From: Triticum aestivum
Taxonomy: Eukaryota; Streptophyta; Magnoliopsida; Poales; Poaceae
Assembly: GCF_018294505.1 (NCBI RefSeq)
Contig: NC_057797.1
Coordinates: forward strand, 127,725,116-127,789,115
Length of the DNA: 64,000 nt
Direction of reading: 5' to 3'
The notes under the pieces are model-generated. The model saw only the letters and a program-made list of their open reading frames with translations, was not told the origin of the DNA and made no database searches. Positions 46,509 to 58,812 of this stretch are shown here, piece by piece (the first letter of the stretch is position 1; each line of letters begins with the position of its first letter). Both the position numbers and the translations under genes were made by a program.

Positions 46509-48335
46509 TGAGGGCGAATGCCTCAAACTCTATAGCCATATGTTACCTCTATGGGTAAACCAGAGATAATTAATTTATAACCAGTAAATTAAAGATCATC
46601 ATGGTTGATATTGTAATGAACTTAGCAAAATCAATGGGTATTTCAAGAAGTTATCTTGAAACCATTAGTGTGAATCTCAAATTGCTAAATATGACACCTT
46701 GAAGATAATCTCCAAAATGGAGTAGATCTCGCAGCACTAGAGAGTATAATCTGATGAAATCAGTAGATACTCACTCATAATGCCTTATATCATGACTTAG
46801 TAAAATGTGTGAGAGCACTTTGTAAAGCAATCATAATGTCGAAACGACAGAATAGAGGCTTTATCAGTAGTCATCGATAATCTGCGTAGGTAGTAGATCC
46901 ATATGACTACCTTCTGATCTCAAGCATCAATTTGAAGAAATCACCTTGAATTTTGCATCCGTATTTGCAAGAAATTGAAAATCTCAATTGCAAATAGACA
47001 TATTAATTTCGACATGTGGTTAACATGAAAACATATACATCATAGAAAATATTTCGGAATACTTCGTACTCAACGGAGAAACAGTACTGCAGAGGTACTG
47101 AATTTATCTTTGCTAGAGATAAAAAAAATCTCAATTGTAAATAATAGATGTAATGAATCTCAACATGTAGAATAACATGGAAATATGTTACATCATAGTT
47201 TATTCTGGAATACAAGGTACTCTACAGATATACATTACTAATGTAATGAATAATAATGATGTTGCAAACTTGATCCTCAAGTGAAAAACTTGAATTGTAT
47301 AGATCTCAAATTAAATGAGATCTTGTATCAAATTGCAAGATAATTCAACAAGGTGAATTAATAATTCGCGGGAGAAAACGGATCTCATTGCAATGAGATT
47401 GTTTTACGAGAAAATGATAATAATATTCTCAACCGCAAAACACTGTGATTGTTGTACAGATAGGACAAAAATCAGAAAAGAAAACGAAGAGAAAATGGCG
47501 ATAGGCCAAAACAGGCCAGCCTACAACCGTGGCTAAGCCACCTTTTTCTTTTTCGTTTTTGATTCTTTTTTTTTCTGCTACTCGTACAAGCATGGGCTAG
47601 TGCCCAACTAGGCCTCGCTTGGTGGCTTTTCAACAGCCCATCCGAACGAGTGGAACGGGACATCTCTGATCTCTCGTTCCCATCGACTAGTCTTCCCCAA
47701 TCCGACTCAAGCGGCGGCCGTCGGCACCACCACCACCAACCTCCGCCACAGCTGGCTGTCACACTGGCGCGAAGCACCCCAGCGCGGCGTGGACAGGCGC
47801 ATGGGCGCCAAGCCTCCCAGGCCTGCGGCTCACCGTACACCGGTGCCGTCGCAGAGGGGCCGCGTCAGGCAGCCGACGTCGCTGGCGCCGCCTCCGCTTG
47901 GGAGGGCGCCGCTGCTGTCGCGCGCCGCCTTTGGAGGCCGGTCAGGGCCGCGCCAGGCGATGCCGAGGAGGGCGTGCTGGCTCGAGTGCCTACGCGCGCA
48001 GGGTGAGAGTCGTGTGCTCCAGAGGTAGGCCGCATCGAGGCCGCTGCCTCCATGGGCGGGCAAGGGAACCGCTCCACGCACGGGCTTGCCAGAGGGCGTT
48101 GCCGCTGGTCGACCACCTGGGCCGGGCAACGCGCCCCGCCGTGCGTGGCCATGGTTGTTGGCTGCCGGGAGCCAGCGGGTAGGACGCATGGCTCGGTAGC
48201 GCGGGCGCGCGGGCGCCACGCGTGTGAGGGGGGCTCGCTGGTTGCATCGACGGGCCGAGGTCGAGGACCTCCGGGCGCTCCGTCGTCGCTTCCCTCTCGG
48301 CCAAATCGCTTTAGGCTAAGAGCGTGCTGATAACG
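46509..48335 (-). pseudogene. 5' part of the old Copia element: decayed gag region and GC-rich leader
   Basis: 46,509-47,460 is AT-rich with no recognisable gag motif, presumably decayed. 47,640-48,320 is strikingly GC-rich and gives many long overlapping frames on both strands, which is a composition effect. The primer-binding-like site sits at its upper end. I see no evidence for a host gene here. Confidence 0.5.
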
Positions 48336-48511
48336 TGTTGAAAGAACAATCGATAGTATTGAAAACTGTCTATCGATGATGACACGTTACATATTTATAG
48401 TCTCTGAAGTCGGAGGGACACGACACTTACAAAAGTCGTGTCTATTTATATGACGGTCAGGATAAGTGGAGATTTAATCCTTAATTAACTTGTGTTAATT
48501 AAGTCTTAACA
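48336..48511 (-). repeat. 5' LTR of the old Copia element
   Basis: 176-bp partner of 20,115-20,307, ending at the TSD gagat (48,512-48,516). It has the same TATA box (48,443-48,450, minus). Confidence 0.88.
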
Positions 48512-48580
48512 GAGATAGTGGCAGTGTCCTCATTATGCTAAACATGATAGTGTGCTACATGTAACCCACAAATAAAGGAC

Positions 48581-49629
48581 GCCGATAACTGTCACACATG
48601 TGGGTGTTAAGAAATCTGCCCACACGTTCTGTGTGATGCCTAAGAGGACCAGCCCACACGTCTGTGTGTGGGCAAAATAATTAGCGCCCACACGCTTCTT
48701 TTTTTCCCTCCCGGTCCCTCTTACACGCGTGCGTGTGGGCGAAATAGATAACGCCCACCCGCCCAATACGTCAGGCCTCGTACCTCATGGTCCCGCACGC
48801 CCCACGTGACACTTTACCGCACGCCCCGCAGTTGTCATGGGCTGGACCCTCGTCCATGTTCGTTTAAGTGCAGTTGTCATGTCGCCGAACTACGGTTGCC
48901 ATGTCGGACAACTACAGTTGCCATGTTTGTTCAACTGCAGTTGCCATCTCAGGTCAAAGTTTCAGATTGCCATTTTTTGGACAACTATAGCTGTTGCCAT
49001 GTGTGGTCTGGTCTACTATAGTTGTCATGATTTTCAAAACTTTAGGAGTTGCCACCTACTAACACTAGGCAGTTGCCATGTAGCGCTACAAAAAAGGCAT
49101 GGCAAAAAACATGTTCGGGTAAAAGAGAGAGTTGTCATGTGCTCACAAGCACGCTAGGGCAGTTGCCATTTAAAAAAAAAGAGTTGCCATCTGCTTACGT
49201 GCACGCTAAGACAGTTTGCCATGTACCATGCAAAACATATGGCAACTGACATATTCGGGTAAAAAAAAGAGAGTTAACATCTGCTTGCAATTATACTAGG
49301 GCAGTTGCCATGTACACTGCAAAACGCATGGCAACTCGCAGCTTGGGTGTGGGAAAGGAGGCGGTCTGTGGGCGAGATGACAAATGCCCACACACCAGCC
49401 CTTGTGCGTGACTGAAAAATTGGTGTGTGGGCGAACTGCTAAACGCCCACACATCGGCCGCTCCATGTGGTAAAACGGATGTGTGGGCGACCTCTCTCAC
49501 ACACCACACACGCAAGTTGTCCTACGTGGCATACAAAATCAGCTAATTCATGTCAAGATTCGTGCAGAAGTTACTGGACAGTAATAGAGGCGTGTGGACG
49601 AGTTGACTAGCGCCCACACGTATGGACGT
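48581..49629. mobile_element. Inverted-repeat element carrying many gttgccatg motifs
   Basis: The left end (gataactgtcacacatgtgg, 48,581 onward) and the reverse complement of the right end (gttaacgtccatacgtgtgg, ending 49,629) match imperfectly for about 40 bp, and cccacacg blocks are spread over both ends. Between 48,829 and 49,335 the core gttgccat (with gttgtcat and atggcaac variants) occurs about 17 times, spaced about 20-30 bp. There is no coding region. Likely a non-autonomous DNA transposon, class not determined; no convincing TSD was found. Confidence 0.55.
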
Positions 49630-49872
49630 TAACATTTTTTAAAATAAAGAATTTCAACACGAATATTAGATATTGTTAAAAAACATAACAAAATTACTTC
49701 TTGAGAATCAGGTGCCGCCGGGATCTCCACTAATAATCACTTCCTGCCGGCCATGTAATCCAAGTAGCTAGCTAGTTTGACAAAGTGACGAATAATCGGA
49801 GTAGGGAGTTAACATGAATAACTTGCAAGTCGCAAGTTTGCAACACAGCCAAATAAAATACACTAACATCTA

Positions 49873-50031
49873 CTTCCTCCGTTTTTAAATGTAAGTCTTT
49901 GTAGAGATTTCACTAGATGAACTACATACGGAGCAAAATAAATGTATTCACACTTAAAATGCATCTACATACATCCGTATATAGTTCATAGTGGAATCTT
50001 TATAAAAACTTATATTTAAAAACGGAGGGAA
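49873..50031. mobile_element. Stowaway-type MITE (Tc1/mariner group)
   Basis: 159 bp with inverted ends (left CTTCCTCCGTTTTTAAATGT, right reverse complement TTCCCTCCGTTTTTAAATAT) flanked by TA (49,871-49,872 and 50,032-50,033). This is the well-known grass Stowaway end sequence. Non-coding. Confidence 0.92.
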
Positions 50032-50033
50032 TA

Positions 50034-50887
50034 GGAAACACCCACACATCATAGATCTGCAAGCACAAAGAACTTGACTATCTTGCCGATGTGAATGAGG
50101 GAAGACCGGCGAGGAACAGGGGAAGACTGCCGGGGAAGGAAAGAAGACCAATCCAACTGGAGAAAGCAAGAGTCGCCGCCACCACAACACAGGAGCGCGT
50201 GGTTGGGTGGAGAAGTGTAAAGTTGGGGAGGAATGAGAGCGCTTCTAGGAGAGGATCGGGTATTTTGCCAATTGGGGCTAATGTGCTGCCAAAAATAGGG
50301 CGCTACACGCTATCCTGTTTTACCGCGATACAACGTGCTATTTCGTGAATAGCGCTACAGCGAGCAAAATTGCAAAAATTTAGTGTGGGCTCTCATCATA
50401 TGCTATAGCGTACTACTAGCGCAGAAATAGCGGGCAATTTTTTTCATTGGACACACTTAGTCAAATGTTGGCATGATGTACAATTATGTATTTGAGATGT
50501 ACTTTTTTAGATTCAAAAATATGTAAACTCAAATCATTCCATATTTTGAACAACTTTTAGTTCACATCCTATAAATTGTCATACGAAAATGAGTGGTTGA
50601 TAAGGCATTTTTTATTGTAGTACATGCCACTAATGATGTGCTAAACAATAGACATGTGCTAATTTATTCCTAACACCCACCCTTTTATAATGTCGTTTCA
50701 TGAACACCATCGAAGGTTTCACGTATACATAGCCGTCTCAGGAATTTGGGGCCCTGGTGCGATATGCAAGACAAGGCCTAAAATTTAAAAACTTCATACA
50801 ACTAAAGAACAAATATAACTTGAGCATATAACCAAACAAGTATTTGAATCCAAGTCGGGTCGACAGACGGGTTGAAGTGCTGAGTGA
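50034..50887. other. Intergenic DNA, nothing recognised
   Basis: No gene and no clear transposon ends. The 50,280-50,440 stretch repeats gctat/agcgc-type words (gctatagcg) and may be a small degenerate repeat. Confidence 0.35.
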
Positions 50888-51327
50888 ACCCTCCTCTGGT
50901 GCCTGGCCTCATGCCAACTGTGATCGATTGTAGAGGACATTCGTCAGTCGTTTATCAATTGTCAGGCATGATCAATAAATCATACATATTGTGACCGCTC
51001 GAGTTTCAACTATCAATTTCTATAGAATATAAGAAAAGGATATATTTTTTCACACAAGCATTGTCACAAACGTGACCGCTCGAGTTTCAACTATCAATTT
51101 CTATAGAATATAAGAAAATGATATATCCTTTTCTTATATATCCTTTTGTGACAATGCTTGTGTGAAAAAATATGTCCTTTTCATATATTCTATAGAAATT
51201 GATAGTTGACACTCGAGCGGTCACAATATGTATGATTTATTGATCATGCCTGATAATTGATAAACGACTGACGAATGTCCTCTACAACCGATCACAGTCG
51301 GCATGAGGCCACGCACCAGAGGAGGGT
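50888..51327. repeat. 440-bp palindrome: 183-bp inverted arms with a 74-bp spacer
   Basis: 50,888-51,070 is the near-perfect reverse complement of 51,145-51,327. The spacer (51,071-51,144) begins with a direct second copy of the inner arm segment that starts gtgaccgctcgag at about 50,991. Transcription in either direction would give a long hairpin RNA. No TSD was found. Its right edge touches the TSD of the Angela insertion at 51,333. Confidence 0.9.
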
Positions 51328-51332
51328 GCACT

Positions 51333-53051
51333 TGTTGGAAATATGCCATAGAGGCAATAATAAAATGGTTGTTATTATATTTCCTTGTTCATGATAATTG
51401 TTTATTGTTCATGCTATAATTGTATTAACCGGAAACCGTAATACATGTGTGAATACATAGACCACAACATGTCCCTAGTGAGCCTCTAGTTGACTAGCTC
51501 GTTGATCAATATATGGTTATGGTTTCCTGACCATGGACATTGGATGTCATTGATAATGGGATCACATCATTAGGAGAATTATGTGATGGACAAGACCCAA
51601 TCCTAAGCATAGCACAAGATCGTGTAGTTCGTTTGCTAGAGATTTTCTAATGTCAAGTATCTTTCCTTAGACCATGAGATTGTGCAACTCCCAGATGCCG
51701 TAGGAATGCTTTGGGTGTATCAAACGTCACAACGTAACTGGGTGACTATAAAGGTGCACTACAGGTATCTCCGAAAGTGTCTGTTGGGTTGGCACGAATT
51801 GAGACTGGGATTTCTCACTCCGTATGACGGAGAGGTATCTCTGGGCCCACTCGGTAATGCATTATCATAATAAGCTCAATGTGTCTAAGAAGTTAGCCAT
51901 GGGATCATATGTTACGAAACGAGTAAAGAGACTTGTCGGTAACGAGATTGAACAATGTATAGGGATACCGACGATCGAATCTCGGGCAAGTAACATACCG
52001 ATGGACAAAGGGAATTGTATACGAGATTGTTTGAATCCCCGACATCGTGGTTCATCCGATGAGATCATCGTGGAACATGTGGGAGCCAATATGGGTATCC
52101 AGATCCCGCTATTGGTTATTTGCCGGAGAGATGTCTCGGTCATGTCTGCATGGTTCCCGAACCCGTAGGGTCTACACACTTAAGGTTCGGTGACGCTAGA
52201 GTTGTAATGGGAAATTGTATGTGGTTACCGAAGTTGTTCGGAGTCCCGAATGAGATCCCGGACGTCACGAGGAGTTCCGGAATGGTCCGAGATGAAGATT
52301 TATATATGGGAAGTCCAGTTTCAGTCGCCGGAAGGTTTCGGGGTTATCGGTATTGTACCGGGACCACCAAATGGTGTCCGGGGGTCCACCGGGTGGGGCC
52401 ACCTACCCCGGGGGACCAAGTGGGCTGAATATGGGTGGGAACCAGCCCCTAGTGGGTTGGTGCGCCCCCAAGGGCCCAAGGCGCCTAGGGTTGGAAACCC
52501 TAGGGGGTGGGGGCGCCTCCCACATGCTAGGGGTTCAAGTCTCCCCCCTTTGGCCGCCGCCCCCCCTCTAGATGCATCTAGGAGGGCCGGCCCCCTCTCC
52601 CCTTCACCCTATAAATAGTGTGTGTGTGTGGGGGGGGGAGGGCAGACGCACCCAGCCCCTGGCGCAGCCCTCCCCCCTTCCAACTCCTCCTCGTCCTTCG
52701 TTGAGCGTAGCGAAGCTCTGTCGGAGAACCACGAGCTCCACCACCACGTCGTCGTGCTGCCGGAGTTCTCCCTCAACTTCTCATCTCCCCTTGCTGAATC
52801 AAGAAGGAGGAGACATCCTCGGGCTGTACGTGTGTTGAACGCGGAGGCGCCGTTCGTTTGGCGCTTGGATCAGATCTTCCATGATTTGGATCGCCGCGAG
52901 TATGACTCCATCAACCGCGTTCTTGTAACGCTTTCGCTTAGCGATCTTCAAGGGTATGAAGATGCACTCCCTCTCTCTTGTTGCTAGCATCTCCTAGATT
53001 GATCTTGGTGACACATAGGAAATTTTTGAATTATTACTACGTTCCCCAACA
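51333..53051 (+). repeat. 5' LTR of the truncated Angela element
   Basis: 1,719 bp, TGTTGGAAATATGCC to TTCCCCAACA. TATA box in cctataaatagtg (about 52,608-52,620), followed by a short GT/G-rich run. Confidence 0.93.
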
Positions 53052-55182
53052 GTGGCATCATGAGCTAGGTCTATACGTAGATTCTATGCACGGGTAGAAC
53101 ACAAGTAGTTGTGGGCGATGATTTGGTCAATTTGCTTACCGTTACTAGTCCTATCTTGATTCGACGGCATTGTGGGATGAAGCGTCCCGGACCGACCTTA
53201 CACGTACGCTTACGTGAGACAGGTTCCACCGTTTGACGTGCACTTGATGCATAAGGTGGCTAGCGGGTGTCTGTCTCTCCCACTTTAGTCGGATCGGATT
53301 CGATGAAGAGGGTCCTTATGAAGGGTAAATAGCAATTGGCATATCACCGTTGTGGCTTTTGCGTAGGTAAGAAACGTTCTTGCTAGAAACCCATAGCAGC
53401 CACGTAAAACATGCAACAACAATTAGAGGACGTCTAACTTGTTTTTGCAGGGTATGCTATGTGATGTGATATGGCCAAAGGGATGTGATGATATATGTGA
53501 TGTATGAGCTTGATCATGTTCTTGTAATAGGAATCACGACTTGCATGTCAATGAGTATGAAAACCGGCAAGAGCCATAGGAGTTGTCTTAATTTAATGTA
53601 TGACCTGCTTGTCAATGAAAATGCCATGTAATTACTTTACTTTATTGCTAACCGTTAGCCATAGTACTAGAAGTAATAGTTGGCGAGACAACTTCATGAA
53701 GACACGATGATGGCGATCATGGTGTCAGGCCAGTGACGATGGTGATCATGCCGCGCCTCGAAGATGGAGATCAAAAGCGCAAGATGATATTGGCCATATC
53801 ATGTCACTTTATGATTTGCATGTGATGTTTATCATGTTTACATCTTATTTGATTAGAACGATGGTAGCATAAATAAGATGACCCCTCACTAAAATTTCAA
53901 GAAATGTGTTCCCCCTAACTGTGCACCATTGCGATGGTTCGTTATTTCGAAGCACCACGTGATGATCGGGTGTGATAGATTCTAACATTTGCATGCAACG
54001 GGTGTAAGCCAGATTTACACATGCGAAACACTTAGGTTGACTTGATGAGCCTAGCATGTACAGACATGGCCTCAGAACACGGGAGACCGAAAGGTCAAAC
54101 ATGAGTCGTATGGTAGATGCGATCAACATGGAGATGTTCACCATTGATGACTAGTCTGTCTCACGTGATGATCAGAGACGGCCTAGTCGATTCGGATCAT
54201 GTATCACTTAGATGACTAGAGGGATGTCTATCTGATGGGAGTTCATTAAATAATTTGATTAGATGAACTTAATTATCATGAACTTAGTCTAAAATTGTCT
54301 TTACAATCTATCCTGTAGATCCAATGGCCCACACTAATGTTGCCCTCCACTTCAACCGTTCCTAGAGAAAACCAAGCTGAAAGACGATGGAAGCAACTAT
54401 ACGGACTGGGTCCGTAACTTGAGTATCATCCTCATAGCTGCCAAGAAAGCATATGTCCTTGAAGCACCGCTAGGTGACGCACCCATTTTCCCAGCAACTC
54501 AAGACGTTATGAACACCTGGCAGTCGCGTAGTGATGATTACTCCCTGGTTCAGTGCGGCATGCTTTATAGCTTAGAATCAGGGCTCCAAAAGTGTTTTGA
54601 GCAACACAGAGCATATGAGATGTTCCAAGAGCTGAAAATGGTTTTCCAAGCTCATGCCCGGGTCGAGAGATATGAAGTCTCCGACAATTTCTACAATTGT
54701 AAGATGGAGGAAAACAGTTCTGTCAGCGAGCATATACTCAAAATGTCTGGGTTACACAACCGCTTGTCTCAGCTGGGAGTTAATCTTCCAGATGACTCGG
54801 TCATTGACAGAATCCTCCAGTCGCTTCCACCTAGCTACAAGAGCTTTGTGATGAACTACAATATGCAAGGGATAGAGAAGTCCATTCCTGAGTTCTATTC
54901 GATGCTGATTTCAGCGAAGGTGGAGATCAAAAAGGAACATCAAGTGTTGATGGTGAATAAGACCACTAGTTTCAAGAAAGTCAAGGGTAAGAAGAACTGC
55001 AAGAAGAACAGCAAGGGAGTTGCCGCGCCCAGTAAATTAGTTGCCGGGAAGAAGCCAAAGAATGGACCCAAGCCTGAGACTAAGTGCTTTTATTGCAAGG
55101 GAAATGGTCACTGGAAGCGGAACTGCCCCAAGTACTTACCGGATAAGAAGGTGGGCAACGCCAAAGGTATATATGATATTTA
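51333..55182 (+). mobile_element. Truncated Angela-type Copia element (5' LTR and gag only)
   Basis: 5' LTR 51,333-53,051, primer-binding site starting TGGCATCATGAGC at 53,053, leader and gag. Angela-like sequence stops at about 55,182, shortly after the zinc knuckle, so protease, integrase, reverse transcriptase, RNase H and the 3' LTR are absent from the window. The five bases before the LTR are gcact (51,328-51,332). Either a deletion or another insertion at 55,183 ended it. Confidence 0.88.
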
Positions 55183-55183
55183 G
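54324..55183 (+). pseudogene. Angela gag, frameshifted near its start and cut after the zinc knuckle
   Basis: The likely original start is the ATG at 54,324. The frame meets a stop at 54,363-54,365 because of a one-base change there, and continues in the next frame as a 254-codon ORF from 54,419. That ORF has the Copia gag domain (YEMFQELKMVFQAHARVERY, LGVNLPDDSVIDRILQSLP), a Lys-rich stretch, and a zinc knuckle CFYCKGNGHWKRNC (CX2CX4HX4C, about 55,087-55,128) that binds RNA in the particle. It ends at a stop at 55,181-55,183 where Angela sequence ends. Confidence 0.88.
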
Positions 55184-57216
55184 ATACATTATAACTGAGC
55201 ACTTTTCCTGCCCTCTCAGGCCATTAGCATTTCTAGCCATCGGATTTACACTTTTAGGCGTTTTAACCGTCAGATTAAACTTTGAGCGCAGTACTTACCC
55301 TGACTGGACTGGGCAGCTGCTCCCGTATCAAAATTAGAGGCCTATGGTTAATTGGGCCGCTCTCACACGAAGCCCATTCAAACTCATAGGAACCATCAAA
55401 CGTGTTCGCACTAAAAAAACATCGAACGTGCGAGACACCGGTCTCCCTTCGCTCAACGCCCTCCTCCCCTTCCGTTTTGACTTCTTCCACGCCGCCACTG
55501 TCTCTTTCTCTCCCCAGCCCTAACGACGCTCTGGCACCGGTGGAGGTGAAGTGTCACCCCACCCCACCCCTTCCAGGTGAGATCTGCAGCGTCACACGAC
55601 CCCCTCTCTCTCCAACCCGGAACCATCGCAGATCATCCACGTGGCAGCCCTTGTGCTCCTTCTTTATCTTGTTGGCGTGTCCAATCCCACATCACCGCCT
55701 CTGCCTGTGCGCTCCATTTCCACACACAATTATCACAAATTGCTCCATCTGAGTTTATCGAGGATAAAGAAGATATCCCACATATTCGTTTCCATGGAAT
55801 ATAATGGAAGATATTTTGCATTTCCCCGCAATGGAAGATTGCTGAGATCGCTCCATCTGGTTGTTGTCTTGTCACTGTTATTTTGCTGCATCTATGGAAG
55901 ATAGGTTAAGAAATACTATTATGGGGTTCTCCACATAATATTCATCTTCCTGCAATCGGATTTCTATCTACACATACTACTGAATTAATAGGTTGAACTA
56001 AGTCGCATACTCGAGAAAGATTAAAGCCTTGGTTTATTCAAGGTTCGTGATAGCAATTTATATGGCAGTAGTACCTTTTGCATATGTTCAATCTGAAGCT
56101 GAGTTTGTCAGTATGTTTTCTTGCTATTTGATTTCTGATTAGTGTACTTCCTTCACTAATATATTTGGTTAATATTTTCCATTTTTAAGACCAGACATGT
56201 TGGCTAGGTATGTTATCTTGCAGGTGAAATAAACTATGCTTCTGAACAGTGAGGCTCGTGAAAAGCCACGACAAGGAAGGACAAGTAGTACTTCATTGCT
56301 TGCAACTATTTTTTTGTCTGACTTTGTTCAAGATGTTTTCGTATCTCATGTAACTACATATGACTGTGAGTCATCTTCAGGTGATGGTGACCTCTCAAGC
56401 CTTCATCCTCCCGGGCTGTCTGATCGCGTAATTGCGCCTTTCATGGTCGTCCGACCAATCTCAGCATGTTGTCCTAAATGGCTTTGAGGTCAGTGGAATA
56501 TAACGCCTGGTGGGAATACCATAGAATGCTATTTCCAAATTGTGTTATGATGCTTGTTTGTGTCAAGATAAATTGCTGACATGGACTGTAATATCGCACG
56601 GAATCTTCTCCACATTCATTATGTATGTATCTATAATTTTAAATTCAATGTAGGTAATCACTTCTTCAGTGATAGCACTGCCAAGTACTTGCTGAATTGT
56701 TGTTATTATTGCAGATTATTTTGTTGGTAGGGAAGCAAGCAAACACTGGACATGCTACAATGTGCTCACATTCCTCACTGGAATACAAATCATTTCAATT
56801 AGATGTAAGCTCTTTTTTGTCTTGTTACATGTTCCGTAAACTCCCGAGCACAGTGTTTATTTTTGTATTGCTTACTCAGGTGATACATGAATTGATCGTC
56901 CTTTGAATAGAATTGTCTTCAGATGTTTTGCTCCAAAACTTGCATTTGTTGTTCCTTCCATTTTTTATGAGGCGGTGTTGATGGGAGCGGGGATTGTTAT
57001 CATATGTCACATTCCCATAGGTGAGGTCTTAAATGCAGGAACTTAGGCAAGATAGAGAGACTCCAATTTTGTACTCTTGGCAGAACAACTTTCATTACGC
57101 CGGTTGGTTACTATGTTTTTTCTTGCGACATACTAATATGCATGTGAACCAATAACTGTAGCCACTAGGTCTTAAATTGCACAATGATCTCTGTTTCTAT
57201 TCTCTCATATGGGATG
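55184..57216. other. Two kilobases without a recognised gene
   Basis: The first part (about 55,195-55,290; gagcacttttcctgccctc, then ttagcatttctagccatcgg) resembles the end of a Mutator-like element, and 55,330-55,680 resembles a gene promoter and C/T-rich leader. This could be a transposon carrying gene pieces, but the second end was not found. Downstream frames (for example 56,236-56,487) show no known domain. Confidence 0.3.
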
Positions 57217-58783
57217 TGATACGTCTCCAATGTATCTATAATTTTTGATTGCTCCATGCAATATTATCTACTGTTTTGGACTATATTGGGCTTTATTTTC
57301 CACTTTTATATTATTTTTGGGACTAACCTATTAACCGGAGGCCCAACCCAGAATTGCTGTGTTTTTGCCTATTTCAGTGTTTCGAAGAAACGGAATATCA
57401 AACGGAGTCCAAACGGAATGAAACCTTCGGGAACGTGATTTTCTCACCGAACGTGATCCAGGAGACTTGGACCCTACGCCATGGCATCAAAGAGGCGGTC
57501 ACGAGGGTGGGGGGCGCCCCCCTAGGGCGCACCCCCTGCCTCGTGGGCCCCTTGGTGCTCCACCAACGTACTCCTTCCTCCTATATATACCTACGTACCC
57601 CCAAACGATTAGAAAAGGAGCCAAAAAACCTAATTCCACCGCCGCAACTTTCTGTATCCACGAGATCCCATCTTGGGGCCTGTTCCGGAGCTCCGCCGGA
57701 TAAGGCCGTCATCACGGAGGGCTTCTACATCATCATAGCCTCTCCGATGAAGTGTGAGTAGTTTACCTCAGACCTTCGGGTCCATAGTTAGTAGCTAGAT
57801 GGCTTATTCTCTCTTTTTGGATCTCAATACAAAGTTCTCCCCCTCTCTTGTGGAGATCTACTCGATGTAATCTTCTTTTTGCGGTGTGTTTGTCGAGACC
57901 GATGAATTGTGGGTTTATGATCAAGTCTATCTATGAATAATATTTGAATCTTCTCTGAATTCTTTTATGTATGATTGGTTATCTTTGCAAGTCTCTTTGA
58001 ATTATCTGTTTGGTTTGGCCAACTAGATTGGTAGTTCTTGCCATGGGAGAAGTGCTTAGCTTTGGGTTTGATCTTGCGGTGTCCTTTTCCAGTGACAGAA
58101 GGGGCAGCAAGGCACGTATTGTATCGTTGCCATCGAGGATAACAAGATGGGGTTTATTTCATATTGCATGAATTTATCTCTCTACATCATGTCATCTTGC
58201 TTAAGGCGTTACTCTGTTTTTAACTTTATACTCTAGATGCATGCTGGATAGCGGTCGATGAGTGGAGTAATAGTAGTAGATACAGAATCGTTTCGGTCTA
58301 CTTGTCATGGACGTGATGCCTATATACATGATCATGCCTAGATATTCACATAACTATGCTCAATTTTGTCAATTGCTCAACAGTAATTTGTTCACCAACC
58401 GTAGAATACTTATGCTCTTGAGAGAAGCCACTAGTGAAACCTATGGCCCCCGGGTCTATTCTCATCATATCAATCTCCATCACCTTAACCATGCTTTGCT
58501 TTTTTACTTTGCCTTTACCTTTTACTTTGCATCTCTATACCAAAAATACAAAAAATATTATATCTATCAGATCTCACTCTCGTAAGTGACCGTGAAGGGA
58601 TTGACAACCCCTAATCGCGTTGGTTGCGAGTAGCTATCATTTTGTGCAGGTACGAGGGACTTGAGCGTGGCCTCCTACTGGATTGATACCTTGGTTCTCA
58701 AAAATTGAGGGAAATACTTACGCTACTCTGCTGCATCATCCCTTCCTCTTCGGGGAAAACCAACGCAAGCTCAAGAGGTAGCA
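57217..58783 (+). repeat. 5' LTR of the Sabrina/WHAM-type element
   Basis: Starts TGATACGTCTCCAATG; the end is set at GGTAGCA (58,783) just before the primer-binding site and could be a few bases off. TATA box in cctatatatacctac (about 57,580-57,594). The part that can be compared with the 3' LTR is nearly identical. Confidence 0.85.
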
Positions 58784-58794
58784 AGAAGGATTTC

Positions 58795-58812
58795 TGGCGC
58801 CGTTGCCGGGGA
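58795..58812 (+). other. Primer-binding site, Asp-tRNA type
   Basis: TGGCGCCGTTGCCGGGGA, complementary to the 3' end of plant Asp-tRNA. It starts 11 bp after the LTR end and marks the element as gypsy-related even though it lacks pol. Confidence 0.85.

Larger units (their letters stand above)
20115..48511 (-). mobile_element. Old Copia element (short LTRs), host of the nested insertions
   Basis: LTR copies at 20,115-20,307 and 48,336-48,511 are flanked by the identical 5-bp duplication gagat (20,110-20,114 and 48,512-48,516). Minus-strand orientation is shown by a purine-rich tract (AGGGGGAG on the minus strand, 20,308-20,316) next to the low-coordinate LTR, and by CGTTATCAGCACGC (about 48,321-48,335, minus), a primer-binding-site-like sequence, next to the high-coordinate LTR. 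The two nested insertions at 21,502-34,096 and 36,927-46,503 (with their TSDs) leave about 5.8 kb of internal sequence, a normal Copia size. The coding sequence is badly decayed. Confidence 0.9.

Noticed and set aside
47472..48330. Several overlapping ORFs of 80-130 codons considered as a GC-rich host gene
   Set aside because: They lie between the primer-binding-like site and the decayed gag of the old Copia element, on both strands with low-complexity content; best read as its leader.
55402..55904. ORFs of 75-116 codons considered as a new gene
   Set aside because: Ser/Pro/Leu-rich translations of a C/T-rich leader-like region; no domain, and frames overlap without preference.
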